This document shows, piece by piece, positions 46,038-55,933 of a stretch of DNA of 64,000 nt. The stretch spans positions 248,001 to 312,000 of the forward strand of contig NZ_HE997645.1 in the NCBI RefSeq assembly GCF_000312485.1, read 5' to 3'. A program made the translations under genes and the position numbers. This DNA comes from Yersinia massiliensis CCUG 53443 (GTDB lineage: Bacteria > Pseudomonadota > Gammaproteobacteria > Enterobacterales > Enterobacteriaceae). Numbering within the stretch: position 1 is the first letter of the stretch; each line of letters starts with the position of its first letter. Below the pieces are notes generated by a model, which was given only the letters and a program-made list of their open reading frames with translations, did not search any database and was not told where the DNA came from.

Positions 46038-47099
46038 TTGATTCAGATATCTACACCAACAATATGTAAACCAGCCGTTATCCTTCCGAAATACAGCGTT
46101 ACTCAAAAGGAAATAATTGAATTTATTAAGGTCAACTTTTCCGATACTGAAGAATTACCAAAAGCAATTGAGATGATTAGTAACAACCAAGTTTTAAAAA
46201 GACATTTTATACGACCACTTGAGGAAATTATATTTGATTGTGGATTAGAGAAGAGGAATTCACTCTATATAAAATATGCGCGTCAACTCGCAAAAGAAGC
46301 TGCACTACAAGCCATTAAAAATTCCGGTCTAGCCCTATCGGAGATTAATATGGTTATCGCAACATCATGTACCGGTATTTCGATGCCATCATTAACGACC
46401 ATGTTGATTAATGATCTCGAACTTTCCGCAACAACACGCCAACTGCCCATTTCTCAGTTGGGCTGCTCCGCAGGAACGGCAGCGGTCAATCTGGCAGTCG
46501 ACTACTGCAATGCTCACCCTGGCAACAATGTGCTCATTGTGAATGTCGAACTGTGTTCATTGTTATTCCATCCAGAAGATACTTTATTATCCTCTCTAAT
46601 TTCCGCCTCTCTTTTTGGCGATGCGGCTACCGCAAGTGTCGTTCGTGGAGAAGGAGGTAAAGGTTTTGCAATTACAGCAACACATTCATTTTTGCTAAGC
46701 AACTCAGAAGATTATATCTATTATAAGATAAAAGATGCAGGGTTTTACTTTAGATTAAATAAGAAAGTCATGTCATCAATTAAATTAGTCATCCCTGAAA
46801 TAAATGATTTTTTAAAAAAAACCACTCAGAAAGAACCACATGAAATGGATTTCTATGTCTTTCATACCGGCGGAAAGCGAATTTTAGATGAACTTGTTAA
46901 AGGACTTTTTCTTCAAGAAGAGGACATATTAAATAGTAGAAACTCCTTATCAGAGAACGGTAACCTATCAAGTGCTGCCGTATTCGATGTATTAAACAGA
47001 CTATTTGAAAATGAGCCACCATTACCGGGCCAAAAAGGGTTAATGGTGGCATTTGGTCCGGGGTTTAGTACAGAAATAAGCACAGGGTTTTGGGTATGA
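46038..47099 (+). CDS. Type III polyketide synthase (RppA/chalcone-synthase family)
   Basis: A 353-residue homodimeric-type ketosynthase that condenses malonyl-CoA. The catalytic triad is visible: Cys143 in QLGCSAG, His276 in VFHTGG and Asn309 in ENGNLSSA. The family GFGPG motif appears as AFGPG (338-342). Overall it resembles bacterial RppA (tetrahydroxynaphthalene synthase) over its length, including SCTGxxMPSLT and ELCSLLFHP. I take TTG 46038 as start because the family begins here and the next ATG is inside the fold. The product could be tetrahydroxynaphthalene/flaviolin-like or a resorcylate; the neighbours favour a phenolic acid. Such genes are unusual in Yersinia as far as I know. Confidence 0.92.
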   Translation: MIQISTPTICKPAVILPKYSVTQKEIIEFIKVNFSDTEELPKAIEMISNNQVLKRHFIRPLEEIIFDCGLEKRNSLYIKYARQLAKEAALQAIKNSGLALSEINMVIATSCTGISMPSLTTMLINDLELSATTRQLPISQLGCSAGTAAVNLAVDYCNAHPGNNVLIVNVELCSLLFHPEDTLLSSLISASLFGDAATASVVRGEGGKGFAITATHSFLLSNSEDYIYYKIKDAGFYFRLNKKVMSSIKLVIPEINDFLKKTTQKEPHEMDFYVFHTGGKRILDELVKGLFLQEEDILNSRNSLSENGNLSSAAVFDVLNRLFENEPPLPGQKGLMVAFGPGFSTEISTGFWV

Positions 47100-47138
47100 A
47101 TCCAATCTTAATCCACATTCATCAAATATGGTAGTAGT

Positions 47139-48146
47139 ATGAAAAACAGAATAATAGCGGTAGAAGAAGCATTTATTACTCCCTGCATTGTCGCTGAGTG
47201 GGACAACTATTTAAGCAAAGATGATGTAGAACCAGGCTTCCGTATAATGGGACAAACCTACCTTAAAGCAACACCTAGCACCAAAATAGTACAAGATAGG
47301 CTACTCAACCTTGGTGTAGAACGAATTGCAGATATGGATGCCGCAGGCATTGACCTACAAATACTGTCACTATGTTCGCCAGGCGTGCAGGTTTTTGAAC
47401 CCGCAATGGGCGTTCGACTTGCACATCAAGCGAATGAGATATTAAGTGATGCTATCAAGTCCTTTCCGGGGCGATTCGCTGGGTTAGCGACCATCGCCCC
47501 TCAAGATCCCAAAGCGGCAGTAAAAGAGTTGAAGCGCTGTAAATATCTAGGCATGAAGGGAGTGATAATTAATTCCCACACTATGGGGGAATATTTAGAC
47601 TCAGAGAAGTATTTTGCAATATTAGAAAGCAGTGAATCACTGAAGTTGCCGATTTATCTTCACCCAAGAGAGCCGTCCCCCAGTATGATTGCTCCATATC
47701 TTAATTATGGATTATATTTTGCCGGATGGGGTTTTGCCGCAGAAACAGGGCTACATGCATTACGATTAATCATGAGTGGTGTGTTTGATAAATTACCTAA
47801 CCTTAAATTTATATTGGGCCATTTAGGTGAAGGTATACCATACTGGTTACAGCGTATTGATAATCGCTATAAACTTCAGGTCAGTATTGGTGCTGTGCGG
47901 CAAATGAAAAAGCTCCCAAGTGAATATTTTCGAGAACATTTCGTCATTACAACGAGTGGGATGTATTCTGATGCAGCCTTACAACTTTGCCTAGCCGAAT
48001 TAGGAGCAGATTCCATTCTCTTTGCTGCCGATTACCCCCATGAATCAGCGCAGGAAGCAGTGGCATTTATGGATTCCGCACCTATCTCAGATGAGAATAG
48101 AAATAAAATTTACTGGAAGAACTCCACTAGAGTTTTTGATCTCTGA
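47139..48146 (+). CDS. Amidohydrolase-2 family protein, resorcylate/dihydroxybenzoate decarboxylase-like
   Basis: A 335-residue TIM-barrel metal enzyme of the ACMSD/gamma-resorcylate decarboxylase group. The N-terminal metal motif is EEAF (E-x-A variant), followed by IYLHPR (metal His), LGHLGE (active-site His) and the C-terminal ADYPHE with its Asp. These features point to non-oxidative decarboxylation of a phenolic acid rather than hydrolysis. It starts 39 bases after the PKS stop, so both are likely co-transcribed, and it could remove the carboxylate from a PKS product (inference). Confidence 0.85.
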   Translation: MKNRIIAVEEAFITPCIVAEWDNYLSKDDVEPGFRIMGQTYLKATPSTKIVQDRLLNLGVERIADMDAAGIDLQILSLCSPGVQVFEPAMGVRLAHQANEILSDAIKSFPGRFAGLATIAPQDPKAAVKELKRCKYLGMKGVIINSHTMGEYLDSEKYFAILESSESLKLPIYLHPREPSPSMIAPYLNYGLYFAGWGFAAETGLHALRLIMSGVFDKLPNLKFILGHLGEGIPYWLQRIDNRYKLQVSIGAVRQMKKLPSEYFREHFVITTSGMYSDAALQLCLAELGADSILFAADYPHESAQEAVAFMDSAPISDENRNKIYWKNSTRVFDL

Positions 48147-48185
48147 TTTCCGATAAATTTCGTTTTAAAAAATATGATAATACTA

Positions 48186-48246
48186 TTGATGTTTAGGCTA
48201 TAAGCACCCCATTTATAATGTGTGATACATAAAGCCTAAACATCAA
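48186..48246. repeat. 14-bp perfect inverted repeat downstream of the PKS operon
   Basis: TTGATGTTTAGGCT (48186-48199) and AGCCTAAACATCAA (48233-48246) flank a 33-base loop. It lies 39 bases past the decarboxylase-like gene. It may act as a terminator-type hairpin or be a small mobile repeat; no U-run follows. Confidence 0.6.
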
Positions 48247-48376
48247 CAGTGACACTTCTCACACTTAAAAGTAAATTACCCTACATAATATTATCACTCC
48301 CCCTACAAAAATAGATTATTAAAGCGATTATTTTAAACGGGATATAAACAAGCCTAGTTTCAGTCAAAATTTGAGA

Positions 48377-48404
48377 TGGAGAGAAAGTATGACTCCGCTA
48401 TAAT
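48377..48404 (+). promoter_or_regulatory. Candidate sigma-70 promoter of the metallo-beta-lactamase
   Basis: A perfect -10 box TATAAT (48399-48404) lies 38 bases before the start codon. A weak -35 (TGGAGA, 48377-48382, four of six consensus bases) stands 16 bases upstream of it. This gives the lactamase its own promoter, apart from the PKS operon. Confidence 0.5.
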
Positions 48405-48418
48405 CTCCACAAATTTAA

Positions 48419-49186
<768 letters not shown>

Positions 49187-49240
49187 AATGACTTATCGAA
49201 AAGACTAGTTTCCCCTGCAGAACCATCAATTGAGAAACTC

Positions 49241-49259
49241 GACACCGCTTCGCGGTGTC
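49241..49259 (+). terminator. Hairpin after the beta-lactamase gene
   Basis: A perfect 8-bp stem GACACCGC / GCGGTGTC with loop TTC, 54 bases past the stop; strong stem, but no U-run. The rest of 49187-49539 shows no gene I can support. Confidence 0.5.
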
Positions 49260-49539
49260 ATCAACGTCCCGATATTATCGTTTCGCTCATGCCGACACTG
49301 CCATTTCTACCAAACCCCTAAGCCACGCGCAAACAGGCGAATCCCCTCAAAACTAAGTAAAGCGCCTTAAGCAAGAGCATCGGACTAAAGTACACCTCCA
49401 TGAATCAAATGCTGTCTTTTTATAGTGCAACACCTTCTTGACGGTATAATTTACTCAAACCAACAAAAAATTATTGTAATGCGATAATTTTTTCAACATA
49501 CTCTGCAGGAAATTTCATTTTATTAAGGACGATTTAAGC

Positions 49540-50127
49540 ATGAAACAACCTATAACCGACCAAAAGCAACATTCCTCGACTCGCCTTAGCTTGGTGGGCA
49601 AAGGCACGGCGATACTTGCTTGGGGGTTAGGCATCGTTTATACCGTCGGCGAGCTCTATATGTGGTTCAACCATGGGACCGTTATGCTACAAGGGATTTT
49701 GCAAGCGTTTTCAGACAGTCAACCTCTCCTGGCCGAGCCGAGCTTTCAACTTTCCAAGATGGCAATCGCGCTGCTTTTTATTCTCAATTTCTTGCCGATT
49801 ATCGTCACCTCTGCAGTTTGGTTGCTAGCAGGGCTTTTCTTCCTACGTTTATCCAGAAATGAGTTGTGGACTGCCCGTAACTTCAAACTTCTATGGGCTG
49901 CAGGTATATTGAACATACTCAGTCCTTTCTTGTATCAACTGAGCTGGACAGGACAAAGCTTGGCGATCTCATTGGATTTACCACCGGGGGAAAGAATATT
50001 TGTATTTTCCTTAGGGCTATCAACCAACAGTGTTTATGATGTTGTCGTCGGTATCATACTTTGTGCATTCGCTTGGATGATTCGAGAATCTACTAAAATT
50101 CATCAAGAGAATGAGCTCTATATATAA
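49540..50127 (+). CDS. DUF2975-type membrane protein
   Basis: A 195-residue integral membrane protein with four membrane segments (about residues 22-45, 75-105, 118-140 and 160-185). The family is DUF2975, found together with small Cro/CI-type regulators. That pairing is seen here: the next gene starts 9 bases downstream. Function unknown; the pair resembles membrane-protein/anti-regulator modules. Confidence 0.75.
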   Translation: MKQPITDQKQHSSTRLSLVGKGTAILAWGLGIVYTVGELYMWFNHGTVMLQGILQAFSDSQPLLAEPSFQLSKMAIALLFILNFLPIIVTSAVWLLAGLFFLRLSRNELWTARNFKLLWAAGILNILSPFLYQLSWTGQSLAISLDLPPGERIFVFSLGLSTNSVYDVVVGIILCAFAWMIRESTKIHQENELYI

Positions 50128-50136
50128 GGTCTTTAG

Positions 50137-50355
50137 GTGGCAATTATAATTACACTTGATGTCATGATGGCCAAAAGAAAAATTCGCTCAAAGCAACTTG
50201 CTGCAGCGGTCGGTATAACTGAAGCCAATTTGTCGTTAATGAAGAATGGAAAAATAAAGGGCATTAAGCTTAATACTGTCGAGCGACTGTGTAAGGCGCT
50301 GGAATGCCAGCCCGGCGATTTATTTTGCTATGAGGAAGACGCCGATCATGAATAA
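50137..50355 (+). CDS. Small Cro/CI-type helix-turn-helix regulator (YozG-like)
   Basis: A 72-residue XRE-type DNA-binding protein starting at GTG 50137, with ribosome site AAGG seven bases before. The helix-turn-helix is clear (KQLAAAVGITEANLSLMKNG, then VERLCKALECQPGDLF). It forms a tight operon with the DUF2975 membrane protein and probably autoregulates it. Confidence 0.88.
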   Translation: MAIIITLDVMMAKRKIRSKQLAAAVGITEANLSLMKNGKIKGIKLNTVERLCKALECQPGDLFCYEEDADHE

Positions 50356-50622
50356 CGTTTTTTAGTCACCTTCAGTCGTTGTGGCTGCTGAGCGGTTGTC
50401 CTTCATCGTGGGAGAAACCATGGAGGTTAATCGCTGAGGATGGTCACGGCAGTGGCTCTCGCAAGCTAATTTTTTAGCGCGCGCTCATACAAGTTTGAAT
50501 AATAGTAACGCGTTATATTACCTATCTTTTCGGGGGTTTCCCCTGCCCGAAATTCGTGAGCAATGGCATTCTTAACACATTTTTTGGAAAATACTTTTAA
50601 TTGTTATTTATGGAGAAATATC

Positions 50623-50949
50623 ATGCCTAACTTATTAATGCTTATTGCTTTACTACGCAAATTAATAAAATTCATTGTTTCGTTCTTTCTGATATCCACC
50701 CCGTTGATGGCTGTGGAGCCTTTGGTATTAAAGGATAGTGACTCGACGTTTACCTATAAAGACAACAGGGCATGTATTAACAAGATCTGTTTGGAGTCCA
50801 AAAACAATAACAAAATGCCGGATATGTTCGAGAAACCTGATCGGTTTAGCCAGCGGGAGCGAACCGATCCATGGTCTACTTATGATTTTGATCATTCTAG
50901 CAATTTTGATAATTCCAGCAATAGCGTACGTCTTAGCATAGACCTTTAG
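50623..50949 (+). CDS. Small exported protein of unknown function
   Basis: A 108-residue protein, start taken at ATG 50623 because a GGAG ribosome site lies seven bases before; the frame also opens upstream at 50563 without one. A signal peptide ends near STPLMA. The mature part is polar, rich in D, N and S, with two cysteines (ACINKIC). I do not recognise a family. Confidence 0.5.
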   Translation: MPNLLMLIALLRKLIKFIVSFFLISTPLMAVEPLVLKDSDSTFTYKDNRACINKICLESKNNNKMPDMFEKPDRFSQRERTDPWSTYDFDHSSNFDNSSNSVRLSIDL

Positions 50950-51143
50950 CCGGGAGGTTAAATCCCCCACCAGCATAGCAACCTTGATGAAGGTGCTTTA
51001 GGGTTTGTTTATGCGGGTTCAGGCAAGGTTATAGTCGAGGGTAACGGCAGCGTATTATTTATCACGTAGGTTTTCTAAAATTCGTTACTTTTGTTTTTTT
51101 TAGGCGCAATTAAGCGGCAACTATTTCAACAAGAGATGACAAT

Positions 51144-51926
51144 ATGAAGAAGTTACTTAATATGAAATTAGTCATAAAATTCACTGTTGTTGCACTCTTT
51201 ATTTTTTCAGCTCCTGCTTTCTCATTGAATCAGGAAACGAGTCACTTTGAAAAAGCATTGCTCGGTCCAGAACAAATCAAAGAAGCCATTATCTATCAGA
51301 AGGAAGCAGATAAAAATCAGGATGTTCAACCGAGAGAGGGGGAAAAGTGGTTCGACGTTATCTTAGGGCAGGAGCCTATTATCATCAGTGCGCCACATGC
51401 GACTCAACCATTCCGAGATGGAAAGTATCGTTTCTCTGACGGTGGAGGGACAGCAGCTCTGGCAATCATGTTGGGAAAACTGACGAATTCGACTGTCATT
51501 TTCACCACAAAAGCCTCCCCGTCCGATCCCAACTACTACGATGATAATGATTATAAAGTGCAGCTAGCCGAATTAATCAAATCTCAAAAACCGAAACTCA
51601 TTATTGATATTCACGGCAGCCACCCTTTTCGGCCCTATGATGTCGATATTGGAACGATGAATGGAGAATCGCTATTGGGTAAAGACGAACTGCTCACTAA
51701 ACTCATCGCCTCATTACGAAATGAAGGTATTTCCAATTATTCAAATAACTATTTTGCTGCCTCCAAGAACGAAACCATTACCAAGTTCGGTGCAGCACAT
51801 GGCGTGCCAACGATCCAATTGGAGTTCAGCAGTATTTGGATGGTGCCAAGTGACGGTAATTATGAATCACATCGGTTTGCACAACTGCTTCAAGGCATGG
51901 TTCGTTACGTCAATAGCGTAAAATAA
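51144..51926 (+). CDS. Exported N-formylglutamate-amidohydrolase-like protein
   Basis: A 260-residue protein with a signal peptide (about residues 10-27, ending PAFS). The mature domain resembles the N-formylglutamate amidohydrolase fold: ISAPHA near residue 79 (first metal His), IIDIHGSHPF near 154 (DxHG motif) and a late QLEFSS with Glu. Zn-dependent members cleave N-formylglutamate or related amides, but those are cytosolic; an exported version suggests another substrate. It stands alone. Confidence 0.65.
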   Translation: MKKLLNMKLVIKFTVVALFIFSAPAFSLNQETSHFEKALLGPEQIKEAIIYQKEADKNQDVQPREGEKWFDVILGQEPIIISAPHATQPFRDGKYRFSDGGGTAALAIMLGKLTNSTVIFTTKASPSDPNYYDDNDYKVQLAELIKSQKPKLIIDIHGSHPFRPYDVDIGTMNGESLLGKDELLTKLIASLRNEGISNYSNNYFAASKNETITKFGAAHGVPTIQLEFSSIWMVPSDGNYESHRFAQLLQGMVRYVNSVK

Positions 51927-52041
51927 TGCCCCCTTAAAACATGGCCGCCGTAAGGCGGCATAAAAAGTCGGGGGAAAGCGCCATTGGCTGCGGCGGCAAT
52001 CCCCTATCGCAATACCAAGACGATTTGCCGATTTTAAGACC

Positions 52042-53010
52042 TTACACTGTCATCCAATCATCCCAAGCGGGTGTCGCAGATATCTTTTCCACAATAAAAT
52101 CAATAAAACTTCTCACTTTGGGGTCCTGATAATGGCCAGGGTGGTAGAGAGCAAAAAGGCTGTACTCGTGCTCTTTCACATCATGATCGAGCAGAACAGG
52201 AATCAACTCACCATTAGCAATATGATCCCCCAGCAGATAAGTTGGCAAATTGACGATCCCCTGATGATGAAGGGCCGCCTCAAGTAACCCCAATGTGCTG
52301 TTCACTTCAACGATATTATTGGTTTTTAATGCCTGTGAATGACCGTCGTCATCTATAAATTGCCAGCTATCGGACACATTTGGATTGATTAGGCAATCGT
52401 GTGACTTTAAGTCCGCTTGCGTTTTAGGCAGTCCACGTTGTTCTAAATAGCGCTTACTCGCGCAATACACCCAGTTGATCTTACATATTTTTCGTAAAGC
52501 AAAGTTGGTCGGCGGGTGCGCCGTAATACGCAGAGCAATATCAATATTCTCTTCATTCAAATTGATATTCTGATCGTTAAGATCAACCGACAGCCGGACA
52601 TCCGGATTGATATTTCGATACTCACTGTACAAACGCATCAGATGACAGACACCAAAGGCAATTGAACAGGTAATTTTAAGCTGGCCCTGCGGGTGACTGC
52701 GGAAACTGGAGGTATTAACCAACGAATCATCAAGATCCATCAACAGATGCTGCGCACGAAACAATAGATATTTGCCGGGTTCGGTTAAAATAAGGTTGCG
52801 TGTCGTCCTCTTTAGCAAAACGACACCAAGGTGTTCTTCCAGCTGAGAAATACTGCGACTCACCGAAGAGGGCGTCAGATTCAATTTCTGCGCCGCGGCT
52901 GAAAAGCTATTACATTCCACAACCTTAATAAAAATCTCTAACTGCCGGAAAATAGCGTAGTTATCAATTTTTGCCTTAAATAAAACTGAAGATTTGTTTG
53001 AAGACATCAT
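52042..53010 (-). CDS. LysR-family transcriptional regulator
   Basis: A 322-residue LTTR with a normal N-terminal helix-turn-helix (FSAAAQKLNLTPSSVSRSIS, QLEEHLGVVLLKR) and a type-2 periplasmic-binding-like effector domain. It is divergent from the permease/cystathionine-lyase pair and probably controls it. Start is ATG 53010 or 53007. Confidence 0.93.
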   Translation of the reverse strand: MMSSNKSSVLFKAKIDNYAIFRQLEIFIKVVECNSFSAAAQKLNLTPSSVSRSISQLEEHLGVVLLKRTTRNLILTEPGKYLLFRAQHLLMDLDDSLVNTSSFRSHPQGQLKITCSIAFGVCHLMRLYSEYRNINPDVRLSVDLNDQNINLNEENIDIALRITAHPPTNFALRKICKINWVYCASKRYLEQRGLPKTQADLKSHDCLINPNVSDSWQFIDDDGHSQALKTNNIVEVNSTLGLLEAALHHQGIVNLPTYLLGDHIANGELIPVLLDHDVKEHEYSLFALYHPGHYQDPKVRSFIDFIVEKISATPAWDDWMTV

Positions 53011-53373
53011 CTGCCAATACCCCTTTTATGAGTTTATGCTGGCGGGCGAATCTGGCAACGGAGTATCCACAATACTCTAGATTAGTGAAATTCCCATTAT
53101 CTTACAGTAAGCTATATTCTTTGGAATGGGATGCTATCTGCATTTTTTATCCTATTTCTATCAAAACACCCTAGAAATAAGACAGGCATCAACTTTTGCG
53201 TTTTATGCACAAGTCTTTTCATTTAATAGCACCGCCAACGACTGTTAGTTTAGCTTCCCTGTACGTACTATGCCTGTATATCAGTATGTTTGTTTGGCAT
53301 ACATGATGTTTTAAAAAAACATCTCATTTCGTGAGAATACTAATTCTAATTATCTTGCGACAGGAAGAAAACG
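53011..53373. promoter_or_regulatory. Divergent promoter region with a TCTCA-N5-TGAGA palindrome
   Basis: 363 bases between the LysR gene and the permease. The perfect palindrome TCTCATTTCGTGAGA at 53322-53336 lies 37 bases before the permease start and is a candidate LysR-type or other operator. No ORF is supported here. Confidence 0.5.
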
Positions 53374-54660
53374 ATGAATAGCATAATAAACGCAGATACA
53401 AAATCAAAAACCGCTTATAATAACGTTCCTTTTACTCGATATGACTTCGGCTGGGTTATTCTCTGTATTGGTATGGCGATTGGCTCCGGTATTGTGTTTA
53501 TGCCGGTACAAGTGGGCATTAAAGGTATTTGGGTCTTTATTGCCTCTGTTATCATTTCATATCCCGCCATTTATTTGTTGCAAAGTCTTTATCTTAAAAC
53601 ACTGTCAGAAAGTGAGAACTGTGAAGATTATACCAACGTCATCACACAATATTTGGGCCGAAACTGGGGCTTCTGGCTAGGTATTGCCTATTTCCTGATG
53701 CTATTGCACGGAATGTTTTCATACTCTCTCGCCGTCACCTTTGACAGTGCCTCCTACATCCAAACCTTTGGGCTGACCGAAGGGCTACTATCAAACTCTA
53801 TCTGGTATGGATTGGCGGTTCTGGTGGTATTGGTTAGCATTGCCGCTCAAGGCGAACGCTTACTATTCAAGATATCCGGCCCGATGGTTTGCATAAAATT
53901 CGGTATCATTGTTGTATTAGGCATTGTGATGGTCCCGCATTGGAACTTTAATAATATTACCGCCTTCCCTGCGCTATTGCCGTTTATGCGCGACGTGTTT
54001 TTAACATTGCCCTTTACCCTGTTTTCTATTTTATTCGTTCAAATACTTAGCCCGATGAATATTGCCTATCGTAAAATTGAATCAGATAAGCGTATTGCCA
54101 CTTATCGAGCGATTCGCGCTAACCGTGTCGCTTATATTATCCTTGCGGTTGCCGTATTGTTCTTTGCCTTCTCATTCACCTTTGCCATTAGCCATGAACA
54201 AGCCGTTTCCGCTTTTGAGCAAAATATCTCCGCACTTGCCATTGCAGCACAGGTTATTCCTGGATCAGTTGTTAGAGTCATGAGTGCGTTATTGAACATT
54301 TTTGCCATATTAACGGCATTCTTGGGTATTTATCTCGGTTTCCAAGAGGCAATAAAAGGGATTGTAACCAATATTATTTGTCGCTTTATTCCAGAGGAAA
54401 AGATAAATCAGAAAGTACTTCATATTGCGATTAGCGTTGGCGTTGTATTAGGCTTATGGGCTTGGATTTCAACCCGCTTCTCTATCCTGTTCTTTATGCA
54501 GCTCGGGAGCCCTTTGTTTGGTCTGGTATCATGCTTAATTCCTTGCTACCTCGTTTATAAAGTCGAAACACTGCATAAATTTAAGGGACCAGCAGTTTGG
54601 TTTATCACTTTCTTTGGCATATTACTTTGCTTATCACCCTTCTTTAAATTTTTCGAATAA
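53374..54660 (+). CDS. Amino-acid permease of the HAAAP/SdaC-TdcC family
   Basis: A 428-residue transporter with about 11 membrane helices. The first helix carries the family-like [10 protein letters not shown] stretch (near residue 35), as in serine/threonine permeases SdaC/TdcC and STP-group HAAAP members. Substrate likely a hydroxy- or sulphur-containing amino acid, given the cystathionine lyase gene directly downstream, but that is inference. Confidence 0.85.
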   Translation: MNSIINADTKSKTAYNNVPFTRYDFGWVILCIGMAIGSGIVFMPVQVGIKGIWVFIASVIISYPAIYLLQSLYLKTLSESENCEDYTNVITQYLGRNWGFWLGIAYFLMLLHGMFSYSLAVTFDSASYIQTFGLTEGLLSNSIWYGLAVLVVLVSIAAQGERLLFKISGPMVCIKFGIIVVLGIVMVPHWNFNNITAFPALLPFMRDVFLTLPFTLFSILFVQILSPMNIAYRKIESDKRIATYRAIRANRVAYIILAVAVLFFAFSFTFAISHEQAVSAFEQNISALAIAAQVIPGSVVRVMSALLNIFAILTAFLGIYLGFQEAIKGIVTNIICRFIPEEKINQKVLHIAISVGVVLGLWAWISTRFSILFFMQLGSPLFGLVSCLIPCYLVYKVETLHKFKGPAVWFITFFGILLCLSPFFKFFE

Positions 54661-54700
54661 ATGATGATTGTCGATATTGCTCTATTCAATGAGGTTAGCA

Positions 54701-55882
54701 ATGAGTAAAAAACCAAACTCGGATTTCAGCATGAGTACCCGTATTACACAGGTCGGCAGAGATCCCGCGAAACAAGCCGGTTTTGTTAACGCAGCCGTTT
54801 ATCGAGGTTCGACGGTTATTTTCCCTACCGTTAGCGATATTGAACATAATCGAGCCGAATTTAATTACGGAACGATGGGGACACCGACAATCGCCAATCT
54901 TGAAAATGCCTGGAGCGAGCTGGCGGGTGCCGCAGGAACCGTGCTGTCACCCTCAGGACTGGGTGCCATTGCGCTGGCATTACTGACAACACTGAAAGCC
55001 GGTGACCACCTGCTCATGCCAGATAGTGTGTACAAACCCACTCGCCTATTTTGTGCTGGGATGTTGGGCAAAATGGGCATCGAGACCACTTACTATGACC
55101 CCTTAATTGGCGCTGACATAAAAACCTTGTTCCGCCCGAATACTTCCACCCTATTTTTAGAATCGCCTGGCTCTCAAAGTTTTGAAATTCAAGATATCCC
55201 AACGATGACAGCACTAGCGAAAAAACAGGGGATCGCGACCATTATTGATAATACTTGGGCCACACCGATATTTTTCCGCGCCCATGAACATGGCTGTGAT
55301 ATTTCCGTTGAGGCCGGCACGAAATATTTAGGAGGACATTCCGATTTACTCATGGGGGTGGTTTCTGCCAATGAGGACTGGTGGCCTAAATTACGGGAAA
55401 CCTATGATCTGATGGCCATGTTGCCAGGTGCAGAAGACTGTTTCCTCGCACTGCGGGGGTTACGGACGATGTACTTGCGATTGAAAGAGGCCGAAAAGCG
55501 CGGTCTGGAGATGGCTCACTGGCTTAAATCCCGTCCGGAGGTATTAAAAGTTCTGCATCCTGCGCTGCCTGATTGCCCAGGACATGAATTTTGGCAACGA
55601 GATTTTAAAGGCTCGTCTGGTCTTTTCTCTCTTATTTTACAACCGGAATACACCAAAGCCGGCGTTGATAATATGTTAGATAACATGTCTATTTTCGCCA
55701 TGGGCTACTCTTGGGGAGGTTTTGAAAGCCTCGTCATTCCTTTTAATTGCGCTGAATATCGTACCGTAACGCAGTGGCAACCCGGCGGTCGGGCACTGCG
55801 TTTGCAGATTGGTTTGGAAGATATGGATGAACTGAAAGCCGATCTGGCACAAGGGTTTGAGCGCTTAAAACAAGCTGTCTAG
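54701..55882 (+). CDS. metC: Cystathionine beta-lyase-type PLP enzyme (MetC-like)
   Basis: A 393-residue Cys/Met-metabolism PLP enzyme. The PLP lysine is in EAGTKYLGGHSDL, preceded by the cofactor-binding TIIDNTWATP. It resembles MetC, which splits cystathionine to homocysteine, pyruvate and ammonia, and may also act as a cysteine desulphhydrase. I chose ATG 54701 because GAGG lies six bases before; the frame opens earlier at 54668. It follows the permease by 40 bases, probably in one operon. Because a housekeeping metC would normally lie elsewhere, it may be a second, catabolic copy. Confidence 0.85.
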   Translation: MSKKPNSDFSMSTRITQVGRDPAKQAGFVNAAVYRGSTVIFPTVSDIEHNRAEFNYGTMGTPTIANLENAWSELAGAAGTVLSPSGLGAIALALLTTLKAGDHLLMPDSVYKPTRLFCAGMLGKMGIETTYYDPLIGADIKTLFRPNTSTLFLESPGSQSFEIQDIPTMTALAKKQGIATIIDNTWATPIFFRAHEHGCDISVEAGTKYLGGHSDLLMGVVSANEDWWPKLRETYDLMAMLPGAEDCFLALRGLRTMYLRLKEAEKRGLEMAHWLKSRPEVLKVLHPALPDCPGHEFWQRDFKGSSGLFSLILQPEYTKAGVDNMLDNMSIFAMGYSWGGFESLVIPFNCAEYRTVTQWQPGGRALRLQIGLEDMDELKADLAQGFERLKQAV

Positions 55883-55898
55883 AACGTCATTTCCATCA

Positions 55899-55924
55899 AG
55901 GTGATCGACGACGCTCGGTCACCT
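55899..55924. terminator. Terminator between convergent genes
   Basis: A 10-bp stem AGGTGATCGA / TCGGTCACCT (one wobble pair) with a 6-base loop, followed by a pyrimidine-rich tail. It lies between the convergent cystathionine-lyase and isomerase genes and can serve both. Confidence 0.65.
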
Positions 55925-55933
55925 ACTCTTCCC

